Notes: generated by a model not told the origin, from the letters alone. Numbered from the stretch's first letter, positions 21,920-30,463 are shown. The stretch: 34,451 nt of DNA from Clostridiales bacterium (GCA_004556395.1 SFHK01000020.1:1-34451), one strand, 5' to 3'. Program-made: numbers and translations.

Positions 21920-23005
21920 TCAGGCGAGCGCGCCGCCTCGGAACGCGGCGATTGTCGCGGCATCCAGACGGCGGATGACAGCCTCGGCGAGGTCGACGGC
22001 GTGCGTAAAGTCGCTCAGCGACGCAATGCCCCAGTGGCTGTGGATGTAGCGCACGGGCAGGCCGATCACGATGGTAGGCACGCCGTCGTTTGAAAGGTGA
22101 ATCGGCGCGCCGTCGGTCGAGCCGCCGGAACGCACAGATTCCTGTGCGGGGATGCCAAGCTCGCCTGCGAGATCGAGCGCGTAGCGCTGAAAGCGTGGGC
22201 TGGTGATCATTCGTTTGTCGATGTGGCGAAGCATCGGGCCTTTGTGAATCGCCGTCTGCGCCAGATAGGGCTCGACAACGGTATCGTCCGCCGGGGAACC
22301 TTCAAAGGCAATGGCGAGGGCGGGCTTTACCGTGCGGGCTGTCACCTCGGCGCCGCGCGTGCCGACCTCCTCCTGCGCGGCCAGCGCGCCCACGGGGTCG
22401 ACGGCCAGCTCGTCCATGCCGAGGCGCTCAAGCGTCGCAAGCACCGCGGCGCAGCCCAGACGGTTGTCAAACGCCTTGCCGAACATCAGATCGTGCGCTT
22501 CGTCATAGGAAAACTGCACGTCCGGGGCGACGGGCGCGCCGATGCGAACGCCGAAATCCTGAATCGCTTCCTCGGCGGAGGACGCGCCGATGTCGATGCT
22601 CATATCCTCGATTTCCGGCGTGCGACCCTTTTCCGCTTCGCTCATGAAGTGCGGCGGCTTGGCGGCCACAACGCCGGGGATCCACGTGCCAAAGCGCGTG
22701 CGCACGCGCACCCTGTGCGCGGGAATGTTGCTGTTTACCCAGCCGCCCAGCGCGATGAAGCGCAGCGTGCCGTTGGGACGGACGGCCTGCACCATGAAGC
22801 CCACCTCGTCCGAATGCGCGTCCAGCTGAAGAACGGGTTTTGCGCCGTCCGCTTTTTCGCGGCGCAGATACAGGTTATTCAGCGCGTCGCCCGCGAGGGC
22901 ATAGCCCGCAGGCGCAAACTGACGGACGGCGCGCAGAGCGTCGTCTTCAAAGCCGCTGGGGCCGCAGGCGTTGGAAAGAGCCGAGATCATTTCGAGCGTT
23001 TGCAT
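21920..23005 (-). CDS. M42 family metallopeptidase (FrvX/glutamyl aminopeptidase type)
   Basis: A 361-residue cytosolic M42 aminopeptidase, which forms dodecameric shells that degrade short peptides. Metal ligands and catalytic residues are visible: DAHSDEVGFMV (His and Asp near 65), GKAFDNRLG (bridging Asp near 180), AAQEEVGTRGA (catalytic Glu and metal Glu near 213), EGSPADDT, and IHSHWG (last His). The substrate-specificity region cannot be read. GGAGG is 8 bases before the ATG. It has a good promoter at 23044-23072 and heads a two-gene operon with the C39-like gene. Confidence 0.94.
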   Translation of the reverse strand: MQTLEMISALSNACGPSGFEDDALRAVRQFAPAGYALAGDALNNLYLRREKADGAKPVLQLDAHSDEVGFMVQAVRPNGTLRFIALGGWVNSNIPAHRVRVRTRFGTWIPGVVAAKPPHFMSEAEKGRTPEIEDMSIDIGASSAEEAIQDFGVRIGAPVAPDVQFSYDEAHDLMFGKAFDNRLGCAAVLATLERLGMDELAVDPVGALAAQEEVGTRGAEVTARTVKPALAIAFEGSPADDTVVEPYLAQTAIHKGPMLRHIDKRMITSPRFQRYALDLAGELGIPAQESVRSGGSTDGAPIHLSNDGVPTIVIGLPVRYIHSHWGIASLSDFTHAVDLAEAVIRRLDAATIAAFRGGALA

Positions 23006-23043
23006 GTTCAGAACCTCCCGTAAGCGCGAAATTGTATGCGCAT

Positions 23044-23072
23044 ATTATACTCGATTTCCGCCGGGAATTCAA
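23044..23072 (-). promoter_or_regulatory. Promoter of the M42 peptidase operon
   Basis: Minus strand: -35 TTGAAT (23067-23072), 17-bp spacer, -10 TATAAT (23044-23049). Confidence 0.8.
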
Positions 23073-23115
23073 CCGTGTTTTCAAGGAGAATCCGTCAGAA
23101 AGCATAGGAAATGAA

Positions 23116-23144
23116 TTGACACGCGAAGAAATTGAACGTATAAT
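23116..23144 (+). promoter_or_regulatory. Full-consensus sigma-A promoter for the GT-C-like gene
   Basis: Plus strand: TTGACA (23116-23121), 17-bp spacer, TATAAT (23139-23144), a full match to consensus. It lies back-to-back with the promoter of the M42 gene. Confidence 0.9.
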
Positions 23145-23166
23145 TGAATTGTAAAAATAAGGGAAG

Positions 23167-25047
23167 ATGGTGCGCTCGATGAAGAAATGGAAAAACGTGC
23201 TGTATGCGGCGATTGCTTCCATGTTCGCCATGACTGCGATTGTGGTGGATTTGAGCGCGCTTCCAAAGGAAACCACGAGCCTGAAAGCGTATCTGTCGCA
23301 CTGTCTTTTTACGGATTCGCTGGTTGACGCGTGCGTGTACGCGTTGATGTTTCTTCTTCTGCTTGCGGGCGCGAAGCGCAGGACGAAGAGCGTTCACTGC
23401 TCGGTGTGCGCACTGGCGATGGCGGGAATTCATATCGTTTCGGGGCTGTTTCTGAACGGAAACGTCTCCCTTCCGACGGGAAGATTCAATCTTATAACGG
23501 TTTGCGTCGCGTCGCTGGGCGCGTATGCGTTTTACCGGGCGCTGCTTTCTCTGGTGGTGAACGGGGTGGAGGTGCTGACGGACGCGCCTTGCGCGTGCGC
23601 AAGATGGAAGTGTGCGCTGGTGCTTTTTGTCTGCATGCTGCCGTATCTGCTTTTGAACTGGCCAGGCGTGGTTCATCCGGACAGCTACGACCAGATTAAG
23701 CAGGTGATGGGCACGCTGTATCCGGGCAAGCTCTCGTCCGTGACGGCCGATATGAGCACGTTTCCGTCCAGCGGTGTCCTTCTGAACGACGCGCAGCCGG
23801 TTTTGCACACGCTGCTTGTGGGCGGGCTGTACGCGCTGGGGCGCAGGCTGGGCAGCATGAACGCGGGCGTGACCGCGTATTGCGTTTTGCAAAGCGCGCT
23901 CGCGGCATGGATGCTCTCGGGCGGAATCCGGCTTGCCGCCCGGCTGGGCGTGAAGAAGCCGGTTCTGGTTGGCGTGACGATTTTCTACGCGGGATTCCCC
24001 GTGTATCCGGCGTATTTCAGCGGAATCATCAAGGACTCGGCGTTCGCGCTCGCGATGACGGGCGCACTGATCTTCGCTGCGGAGCTGTGCGCGTTTCCCT
24101 CGGAAACCGTTCGCAAGCCGGGACGCATGCTCGCGGGCGCGGCGTATATCGCGGCGACGGGGCTTCTGCGCAAGTTCGGAATTGCCATTGCGGCGGTGGC
24201 GGTGCTTTTGTCCATTTTCTATGTGTGCCGGGAATACAGAAAGGGATTTGTGCGGGCGCTCGCGTTCTGCGGAGGCGGGCTGGTAGTCTGCTTGGTGCTT
24301 ACATATGTTGTCTATCCGCTGTGCGGCGTTGGAAAGGGGCCCAAAAGCGAGGGAAGAGCCGCACAGATTCAGCAGGTGGCGCTCTATGTCTCCGAGCATG
24401 AGAAGGAAATCAGCGAAGAGGACTGGCGGGTTCTCGAACGCTATTATGGCGACCGGCAGATTCGCGCGCGATTTAATCCCGTAAACGCGGATAAAATGAA
24501 GAGGAGCTTGCTTCCATGCAGGGAATGGAAGGACTTCGATGCGCTGTATGCCCGTCTGCTGAAGAAGGACGCTTCGCCGTATGCGCGGGCGGTTTTAAGC
24601 ATGGGCGCAAGCTACTGGTCGCCGCGCGCTGTGGAAAAAGTGGGGGCGGGCATCGTTTATATGGGCGACTACGGAACCTATACGGCTTCCGGAGAAACGC
24701 GACAGCGGAAGGCAGAGGGCTATGTGGAGCCGCATTATGATTCGCAAAGGCTTGTATGGGCGGAGGGTGTGCAGAGCCTGATAAGGAACTTTGCCGAAGT
24801 TCCGCCGTTCACGCTGCTGTTTCAATCGTCCCTGTATCTGTACGCCGTTCTCTTCACGCTCGCGAAGATGGGCGTTCAGCACAGGCGCGGCAGGGGGGTT
24901 CTGCTGATTTTGCTTGCCTATGGGGTTGGGCTGTGCTTTGTTCCCGTAAGTGGCAGCATACGCTACGCGTTTCCCCTTTTCGCCGCCGCGCCCGTGCTCT
25001 GCGTGCTTGGGCTTGGAATGCCGAAGCGGGAGCCGTCCGCGAAGTGA
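23167..25047 (+). CDS. Polytopic membrane protein, GT-C glycosyltransferase-like (DUF6020 type)
   Basis: A protein of up to 626 residues with about 11-12 transmembrane helices and long loops, in the style of lipid-linked GT-C glycosyltransferases. An acidic motif HPDSYDQIKQ follows helix 4, in the place of the catalytic Asp of GT-C enzymes. A large loop of about 130 residues (about 390-520) is hydrophilic, and SGSIRYAFPLF precedes the last helix, as in the family. I believe it matches DUF6020 proteins, but the substrate is unknown, most likely a polyprenol-linked sugar and an envelope polymer. Start uncertain: ATG 23167 leaves almost no spacing after AAGGGA, so GTG 23170 or ATG 23179 may be used. 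A consensus promoter drives it. Confidence 0.8.
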   Translation: MVRSMKKWKNVLYAAIASMFAMTAIVVDLSALPKETTSLKAYLSHCLFTDSLVDACVYALMFLLLLAGAKRRTKSVHCSVCALAMAGIHIVSGLFLNGNVSLPTGRFNLITVCVASLGAYAFYRALLSLVVNGVEVLTDAPCACARWKCALVLFVCMLPYLLLNWPGVVHPDSYDQIKQVMGTLYPGKLSSVTADMSTFPSSGVLLNDAQPVLHTLLVGGLYALGRRLGSMNAGVTAYCVLQSALAAWMLSGGIRLAARLGVKKPVLVGVTIFYAGFPVYPAYFSGIIKDSAFALAMTGALIFAAELCAFPSETVRKPGRMLAGAAYIAATGLLRKFGIAIAAVAVLLSIFYVCREYRKGFVRALAFCGGGLVVCLVLTYVVYPLCGVGKGPKSEGRAAQIQQVALYVSEHEKEISEEDWRVLERYYGDRQIRARFNPVNADKMKRSLLPCREWKDFDALYARLLKKDASPYARAVLSMGASYWSPRAVEKVGAGIVYMGDYGTYTASGETRQRKAEGYVEPHYDSQRLVWAEGVQSLIRNFAEVPPFTLLFQSSLYLYAVLFTLAKMGVQHRRGRGVLLILLAYGVGLCFVPVSGSIRYAFPLFAAAPVLCVLGLGMPKREPSAK

Positions 25048-25101
25048 GGCCGGCGCATCTTTGTTTTGCAAAGCTAACCGCATTTTCACAGGGAAACCCG
25101 A

Positions 25102-25129
25102 TTGAATTTTTACATCCGTCCGATATAAT
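25102..25129 (+). promoter_or_regulatory. Promoter of the flavoprotein gene
   Basis: Plus strand: -35 TTGAAT (25102-25107), 16-bp spacer, -10 TATAAT (25124-25129), about 27 bases before the ATG. Confidence 0.7.
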
Positions 25130-25156
25130 AGGAGCGTATGACCAAAGGAGGAGACC

Positions 25157-26518
25157 ATGAAGTACGACATCATTATTATCGGCGGCGGCCCGGGCGGCAT
25201 TTATTCGGCCTATGAGCTGGTAAAGGGCAATCCCGCGCTGAAAATCGCCTTGTTCGAAGCGGGTCATCCGCTGGAGAAGCGCCATTGCCCCATTGACGGG
25301 GAAAAGGTGAAAAGCTGCGTCGGCTGCAAAAGCTGCTCCATCATGAGCGGATTCGGTGGCGCGGGCGCGTTTTCGGACGGAAAATATAATATCACGAACA
25401 GCTTTGGCGGAACGCTGCACGAATATATCGGCAAAAAGCAGGCGCTGGAGCTGATGAAGTACGTGGACGACATCAACATGCGCTACGGCGGCGAGGGTAC
25501 GAAGCTGTATTCGACCGCGGGCACGCATTTTAAGACCATCTGCATTCAGAACAAGCTGAATCTGCTGGATGCTTCCGTACGCCATCTGGGCACCGACAAG
25601 AACTATGTGGTGCTGGAGAACCTGTACGAGCTTCTGAAGGACAAGGTGGACTTCCATTTTGACACGCCCGTGCAGATGATCCGCGTGGTCGACGGCGGCT
25701 ACGAGATCGAATGCGAGAACGGCGTGTACACCTGCGAAAAGTGCATCGTGTCCGTCGGCCGCAGCGGCAGCAAGTGGATGGAGTCGGTGTGCCGGGCGCT
25801 GGATATTCCCACGCAGTCCAACCGCGTGGATATCGGCGTGCGCGTGGAGCTTCCGGCGGTCGTGTTCGAGCATGTGACCAGCGAGCTGTACGAGGGCAAG
25901 ATCGTATACCGCACGGAGAAGTTCGAGGACAACGTTCGCACGTTCTGCATGAACCCGCACGGCTGCGTGGTAACGGAGAACACAAACGGCATCGTGACCG
26001 TGAACGGCCACAGCTATGAGGACAAGCAGATGCAGACCGAGAACACCAATTTCGCGCTGCTGGTGTCCAAGCACTTTTCTGAGCCGTTCAAGGATTCGAA
26101 CGGCTACGGCGAAAGCATCGCGCGGCTGTCCAACATGCTGGGCGGCGGTGTGATCGTGCAAAGGTTCGGCGACCTTGTGCGCGGGCGGCGTTCCACGGTG
26201 AAGCGCATCGAGGAAGGACTGGTCATGCCTACGCTGTCCGCTACGCCCGGCGATCTGAGTCTGGTGCTGCCCAAGCGCATTCTGGACGGCATTATCGAGA
26301 TGATCTACGCGCTCGACCGCATCGCGCCCGGCACGGCGAACGACGACACGCTGCTGTACGGCGTGGAGGTGAAGTTCTACAATATGGAGGTAGAGCTGAA
26401 CGAGCATCTGGAAACACGTTATCCCGGCCTGTACGTAATCGGCGACGGCAGCGGCATCACCCATTCGCTGTCCCACGCGTCGGCCAGTGGCGTTTACGTC
26501 GCGAGACAGCTTCTGTAA
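25157..26518 (+). CDS. NAD(P)/FAD-dependent oxidoreductase
   Basis: A 453-residue flavoprotein. The FAD Rossmann motif IIIGGGPGGIYSA (about residues 5-17) starts the protein, then HCPIDGEKVKSCVGCKSCSI (four Cys at about 44-60) and SGFGGAGAFSDGKYN, a combination typical of a group of Firmicutes dehydrogenases related to HI0933/thiazole-like flavoproteins. The C-terminal FAD-contact motif is YVIGDGSGITHSLSHASASG. The Cys cluster could bind a metal or be redox-active; the substrate is unknown. AAAGGAGGAG precedes the ATG by about 3-4 bases, with its own promoter. A terminator follows, so it is a single-gene transcript. Confidence 0.9.
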   Translation: MKYDIIIIGGGPGGIYSAYELVKGNPALKIALFEAGHPLEKRHCPIDGEKVKSCVGCKSCSIMSGFGGAGAFSDGKYNITNSFGGTLHEYIGKKQALELMKYVDDINMRYGGEGTKLYSTAGTHFKTICIQNKLNLLDASVRHLGTDKNYVVLENLYELLKDKVDFHFDTPVQMIRVVDGGYEIECENGVYTCEKCIVSVGRSGSKWMESVCRALDIPTQSNRVDIGVRVELPAVVFEHVTSELYEGKIVYRTEKFEDNVRTFCMNPHGCVVTENTNGIVTVNGHSYEDKQMQTENTNFALLVSKHFSEPFKDSNGYGESIARLSNMLGGGVIVQRFGDLVRGRRSTVKRIEEGLVMPTLSATPGDLSLVLPKRILDGIIEMIYALDRIAPGTANDDTLLYGVEVKFYNMEVELNEHLETRYPGLYVIGDGSGITHSLSHASASGVYVARQLL

Positions 26519-26532
26519 GCAGAAGAAGAGCA

Positions 26533-26570
26533 AAAGCGCTCGGAGGAAAGTCCTTCGGGCGCTTTCTTTA
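26533..26570. terminator. Intrinsic terminator, bidirectional
   Basis: Stem AAAGCGC (26533-26539) to GCGCTTT (26559-26565) with an inner CGGAGGA/TCCTTCG pairing, then CTTTAG. It separates the convergent flavoprotein and ceramidase-family genes. Confidence 0.7.
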
Positions 26571-26584
26571 GAGATAAGAACGAC

Positions 26585-27847
26585 TTAGCTGTGAAGTCCG
26601 TTCACGGCCAGCTGCACGAGCCGGGCGGCGCTGTCGCGTTCAAGGGGCATGACGCGCCCGAAGTACATGTAGTAGTGCAGCATCGACCAGAAAACCTCAT
26701 AGCCGCCGCGGTCGTATTCCTCCGCGGTGGGCAGGTAGCCGGTGCAGCCGTTGGTGTAGCCGCCGAGGAAAGCGAGATCGCCGCACTGAGCGCGCACGTC
26801 CAGCGCCAGCTCGCACATGACCTCATTCGGAACGCCGATCAGCGCGCCCTCGTCCAGCTGGAAAAACTGAAGCTCGACCGGCTCGCTCTGGCGGGTGACG
26901 CCGGCTTCGTTCAGCCGGGCAACCTCGTTCAGCCAGTTCGTGCCGTCGATTCCGGCCATCTGCGCGGCTTCCTCCGCAATGGAGCGGGCGCGGGAGGGGG
27001 TGGGGACGTCGGCGTACAGCGTGTCGCGCACCGAGAACATTCGAAGCGTGGACGCGTCGTGCGGGCGGAGGGAATCGAACAGCGCCTGCGTGTCGCGCAG
27101 CACCGTGCGCCCCATCTCGTTCAGCGCATCATCCGTTCGGATAAACCGGCCGCTCGTGTCGTCCGCGTCGGGCGGATCGATTTTCGAGCAGAAGAAGCGC
27201 GGAGCGACGTTCCCGGCCGCGCCCTGCGTGAGCATCACGGGACAGCCCCAGCTATGCGAAAGAATGTCGCGCGCCGCGCCGAACCAGTCGGACGAAATGC
27301 GCGCGTTATCGCTCTTGAGCGAATTGCCATGTGCCGTCAGCCGCAGGAGCGCCAGTACGGGCGCGCCGGTTTCCGCATCCGCGACCTTGAGAAGCCCCGC
27401 GCGGCGATCCAGCGCGCCGCCGCTTCGGCGGTTCACGCCGATATGCGTGTCGGCGCAGCCCCATGCGACGCGAACGGGCCGCATCGAGGTCAGCGCCGCG
27501 CGCGCCGCGTCCAGTATGCGCGCGTCCACGAGGTTTGCGTACGCGGGCTCAAGGCTGTCGTTCGGCGCGGCATGCGTGTGGGAGAAGCAAAGCATCACGT
27601 GCTCGGCGTTCGTGCCGGTCAGTGCGCCCAGCGCGTCTCGCAGGCGTGCGGCGTGCTCAACGGCAAAGCCGATGTGATCGATGGTTACCAGCGTGCAGCA
27701 GGCGGTATCCGATTGCCAGATGGATACCTGCGCCCGGAGCGGCCGCTCTACGCCCTGCGATTTCGAGGACGAGCCGAAGCCGATCAGCTGCATGGGCGCG
27801 TCGGGAGTGATGTCGGTTTCATGGAATCCCAATTTGATATGCGTCAT
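26585..27847 (-). CDS. Neutral/alkaline non-lysosomal ceramidase family protein
   Basis: A 420-residue protein of the neutral ceramidase N-terminal family, zinc-dependent amidases. N-terminal GFHETDITPD (metal/activation strand), SHTHAAPN (zinc-binding His), AHGNSL, TQGAAGNVAPRFF (nucleophile-Ser-region analogue), and GYTNGCTGYLPTAEEYDRGGYE (diagnostic) are all seen. No signal peptide, so cytosolic here, and bacterial members in gut Firmicutes are not proven to cleave ceramide; other amides are possible. It lacks the C-terminal immunoglobulin-like domain of true ceramidases. GGAGG is 8 bases before the ATG, after a leader of about 175 bases with a hairpin at its 5' end. Confidence 0.88.
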   Translation of the reverse strand: MTHIKLGFHETDITPDAPMQLIGFGSSSKSQGVERPLRAQVSIWQSDTACCTLVTIDHIGFAVEHAARLRDALGALTGTNAEHVMLCFSHTHAAPNDSLEPAYANLVDARILDAARAALTSMRPVRVAWGCADTHIGVNRRSGGALDRRAGLLKVADAETGAPVLALLRLTAHGNSLKSDNARISSDWFGAARDILSHSWGCPVMLTQGAAGNVAPRFFCSKIDPPDADDTSGRFIRTDDALNEMGRTVLRDTQALFDSLRPHDASTLRMFSVRDTLYADVPTPSRARSIAEEAAQMAGIDGTNWLNEVARLNEAGVTRQSEPVELQFFQLDEGALIGVPNEVMCELALDVRAQCGDLAFLGGYTNGCTGYLPTAEEYDRGGYEVFWSMLHYYMYFGRVMPLERDSAARLVQLAVNGLHS

Positions 27848-28000
27848 AATATATGCCTCCGCGTTTTTATGCGCGGATCACGGCGCAGCGACGCGGCGGC
27901 CCATTCCTACGCCTCGGAATGCGGCCATGGATTTGCGCGCGTATCACCGGTACCGCCGTTATCTGTGCGCGCTGGTTTCAGGCGCACGGCAAAATATAGA

Positions 28001-28059
28001 GCGGGAAGCCCTTCGGTTTCCCGCCTGTTCATTATAGTACAATCGGTCTGTCAGAGCAA
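28001..28059 (-). promoter_or_regulatory. Ceramidase-family promoter with 5' hairpin
   Basis: Minus strand: -35 TTGCTC (28054-28059), 17-bp spacer, -10 TATAAT (28031-28036). The predicted start near 28024 is the first base of a hairpin, GCGGGAA/TTCCCGC (28001-28007 with 28018-28024), so the mRNA would begin with a stem. The hairpin may also terminate the upstream gene, but it has no U run. The rest of the leader (27848-28000) holds an inverted repeat CATTCC...GGAATG and no known riboswitch pattern. Confidence 0.6.
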
Positions 28060-28060
28060 G

Positions 28061-29194
28061 CTATTGAATGGAAATCGTGTAGGTCTGGCCGCCGGTCTCC
28101 TCCAGCACGACGCTGCCCTCGACGCACTGATGACCCACATATTGCGCGGGCGCGACGATTGCGCCGGTTTCGTCCACGAGACCGCAGCGGTAGCTGTCGC
28201 CATAGATAGCGATCGGGTCATAGGGCGTGTCCCAGTCTTCCGCGGGTGTGGGCTGCGGCTCGACGGCGGGATCGAAGGTTTCAAACAGGAATAAACCCTT
28301 GCCGTTCGCCCACACGAGCGGGATCAGTGACTGGAAGTCCAGCGAAATGCGCACGCCGTGATTGTCCGCGAGATACGATTTCACGTCCGCGTCCTCGCCG
28401 CGCGTGATTACAAGGCATTCCGGAAGCCCCTCAACATAACGGAAGGAGCCGTTGGCGTTCAGCGGTTCGAAGGAGGGCTGTGCAAAATCGCGCGCGTCCT
28501 GCCGGATCATCAGGCTGAACAGTACGTCGCCAGTTTCCATCGAGCACCAGGAGCGCTTCGAACGGTTTTCCACCATGAACAGCGCGGGGTTGACGAAGCT
28601 CGCGCGGAGGTAGGAATCCACCTCGGTATAGCGGCCGATGGTCTCCAGCGAGTCGCAGTCGAGCACCGTAATGCCGCCGTCGATGGCCGACGTGCAGAAG
28701 AACGGCGCGCGGTCATAGCCCGCGTATACGTCGCTCTGGTCGCGCGTGATCTGCTTGAAGGTGGCTGGAACGACGAACAGTCCCCGCTGGTCGACGATGC
28801 CGAAGCTTTCGCCACTGCGGGCGACGGAATAGGAAGCGCCGTCAAAGCCCTCAATGCTGTCCACCCGCGCCAGCACCTTCCCGCCGACGCCGGCGATCAG
28901 GTAGCGGTGCACGTAGGCCTCGGCGCTGTAGCGCACCACGATGCTTCCCTCGAGCGCCTCGGTGATGAAGCCGTGCGCGATTTTCGTTTCGTTTCCGGCG
29001 GCGTCCACATAAACCACCAGCGGCTCGGAGTACGCGCCGCCGAAGCTGCCCTCATCGCCGAAGGCCTGCGCTTCGCTCGGTACGTAGGCGAAAAAGCCTT
29101 CCCCAGCGGAAACCGCGTCGGTATAGCGCGATTCCGCGAACGCGGGCAGCGCCAGCGACAGAACCATAAGCAGCGCAAGAATTCGTTTGAGCAT
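28061..29194 (-). CDS. Secreted protein of unknown function
   Basis: A 377-residue exported protein. A signal peptide MLKRILALLMVLSLALPAFA with cleavage after AFA, then a long domain containing repeated short beta-strand units such as SGESFGIVDQRGLFVVPATF and YRCGLVDETGAIVAPAQYVG near both ends, reminiscent of WG-type beta-propeller repeats. I do not recognise a catalytic motif, and it may be a binding or scaffold protein. A Pro/Thr-rich linker (FDPAVEPQPTPAED) lies near residue 315. The start ATG has GGAGG 8 bases upstream. A terminator for the upstream SDR gene lies 50 bases ahead; I found no clear promoter, so it may depend on read-through. Confidence 0.8.
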   Translation of the reverse strand: MLKRILALLMVLSLALPAFAESRYTDAVSAGEGFFAYVPSEAQAFGDEGSFGGAYSEPLVVYVDAAGNETKIAHGFITEALEGSIVVRYSAEAYVHRYLIAGVGGKVLARVDSIEGFDGASYSVARSGESFGIVDQRGLFVVPATFKQITRDQSDVYAGYDRAPFFCTSAIDGGITVLDCDSLETIGRYTEVDSYLRASFVNPALFMVENRSKRSWCSMETGDVLFSLMIRQDARDFAQPSFEPLNANGSFRYVEGLPECLVITRGEDADVKSYLADNHGVRISLDFQSLIPLVWANGKGLFLFETFDPAVEPQPTPAEDWDTPYDPIAIYGDSYRCGLVDETGAIVAPAQYVGHQCVEGSVVLEETGGQTYTISIQ

Positions 29195-29242
29195 GGCGGA
29201 CACCTCCGGATGAACGCAAACACTAATCCAATCATTCGACGA

Positions 29243-29271
29243 AAAAAGCGGGAGAGTGGTTCCCGCTTTTT
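29243..29271. terminator. Perfect bidirectional intrinsic terminator
   Basis: A perfect 11-bp stem AAAAAGCGGGA (29243-29253) to TCCCGCTTTTT (29261-29271), with loop GAGTGGT, downstream of the SDR gene. Confidence 0.9.
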
Positions 29272-29304
29272 GGAATTTGTTTGGATTCTTTTTGCGAAAA
29301 CGGT

Positions 29305-30303
29305 TCAGCAATAGCCCTTTTCCCGAAGCCAGCGGAACGTATCGCGCAGGGTATCCGCGAATTTTCGGGGCGAGTAGCCCAGATCGTGGGTCGCCTTGGC
29401 GTGGGAGAAGTGCCCGTTGGACGCGAGCACGGCCACGGAGCAGGGCGTGAAGCACGGCTTTTCGCGGCGCAGAAGGCTGAAGCCCTCGGCAAACGGGGAA
29501 AGGATTTTCGCCAGCACGGTGGGCACGAAGGCAAGCACGCGTTTTCCGCGCGATTCTGCCTGCAAGCGTCCCAGCAGTGTTCGAATGCTGACGTATTCGG
29601 AGGAGAGAATGTAGCATTCGCCGGGCACGCCCTTTTCACAGCAGGCGAGAATGCCGGACGCAACGTCGCGCACGTCCACAAAATCGTAGCCGCCCTCCAC
29701 ACCCAGCGGCAGGCGTCCGCGGCAGTAGGAAATGATCATGCTGCTGATGCTGCCCAGATTGTAGTCCTCCGGCCCGACGATGCCGGACGGATGGACGACG
29801 CAGGCGTTCAGGCCGTTCTTCGCGGCGGCGAGCACCAGAGCCGTGGCCTCGGCCTTGGTCTTGGCGTAGGGGCCGGAGACGGCCTGCGGCGAAAATGCCG
29901 TGGTCTCCGCCATAACCGCACCCTTTTTCGCTTCCGGTATGGCGTGAACGGAGCTGACATAGATCAGCTTGCCCGCGCGGTGCGCCTGACAGAGGGCGAC
30001 GATGTTCGCCGTGCCGGTCACGTTGATGGCGCGCAGCCGCTTGCCCGGGGTCGTGCGGATGGAGATCATGCCCGCACAATGAATCACGCAGGTCTGCTCA
30101 TCGCAGGAGGAAAAGAAATCCGCGAGACTGTCCCTGTCGGCGACGTTTCCGCAGGAAACGCGTACGCCGGCGGGAAGACGCGCCGCGGACGCGTCGCCCT
30201 TCAGCACCAGCGCCGTAACGTGCTCGCCGCGCGCTGCCAGCATGCGAACGACGGTCAGTCCCAGAAAGCCCGTTGCTCCGGTAACCAGATAGTTTGTAAA
30301 CAT
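29305..30303 (-). CDS. Extended SDR, NAD-dependent epimerase/dehydratase-like
   Basis: A 332-residue extended short-chain dehydrogenase of the epimerase/dihydroflavonol-reductase type. NAD motif VTGATGFLG (about residues 7-15), strand-4 motif HCAGMIS, catalytic YAKTK with the Tyr-xxx-Lys near 147, and HPSGIVGP with the Gly-Pro that shapes the substrate pocket. The substrate is unknown: an isoprenoid, polyketide or nucleotide-sugar alcohol. The start ATG has GGGAGG 9 bases upstream. It is divergent from a TetR gene, with overlapping promoters flanked by a 17-bp inverted repeat, so that TetR probably controls it. Confidence 0.9.
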   Translation of the reverse strand: MFTNYLVTGATGFLGLTVVRMLAARGEHVTALVLKGDASAARLPAGVRVSCGNVADRDSLADFFSSCDEQTCVIHCAGMISIRTTPGKRLRAINVTGTANIVALCQAHRAGKLIYVSSVHAIPEAKKGAVMAETTAFSPQAVSGPYAKTKAEATALVLAAAKNGLNACVVHPSGIVGPEDYNLGSISSMIISYCRGRLPLGVEGGYDFVDVRDVASGILACCEKGVPGECYILSSEYVSIRTLLGRLQAESRGKRVLAFVPTVLAKILSPFAEGFSLLRREKPCFTPCSVAVLASNGHFSHAKATHDLGYSPRKFADTLRDTFRWLREKGYC

Positions 30304-30332
30304 CGTTTGCCACCTCCCGTTCACCATATGGG

Positions 30333-30420
30333 TGTTGCTTTTCTTACACGTGTATATTATAATGGAATCGAAAGCCAGAATGCAACCATCAGCTTTGGCG
30401 GATGTGTAAGATAGGCAACA
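30333..30420. promoter_or_regulatory. Divergent promoter with overlapping -10 boxes, flanked by an inverted repeat
   Basis: The sequence ATTATAAT (30356-30363) serves as -10 on both strands. Plus promoter: TTGCTT (30335-30340), 17 bp, TATAAT (30358-30363) for tetR. Minus promoter: TTGCAT (30380-30385), 18 bp, TATAAT (30356-30361) for the SDR. A 17-bp inverted repeat with 2 mismatches, TGTTGCTTTTCTTACAC (30333-30349) and GTGTAAGATAGGCAACA (30404-30420), flanks them; the first arm covers the plus -35. It is a good candidate for a TetR operator pair. TACACGTGTA (30345-30354) is a further perfect palindrome overlapping the first arm. Confidence 0.65.
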
Positions 30421-30463
30421 ACGACGGGAAATCCGTTGAGAAAACCAAAAAAGGGGAGAGAGC

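Noticed and set aside
24854..26533. Open frame of 559 codons on the minus strand
   Set aside because: Antisense to the GT-C-like gene end and the flavoprotein, with no ribosome binding site at its start and no domain pattern.
28001..28024. Terminator for the 28061-29194 secreted protein gene
   Set aside because: The stem is good but no U run follows, and a promoter lies between it and the stop codon; a 5' hairpin of the next transcript is more likely.
27927..28037. Short plus-strand frame starting MDLRAYHRYRRY after GGAAT
   Set aside because: It runs through the promoter and hairpin of the opposite gene and shows no family likeness; probably chance.
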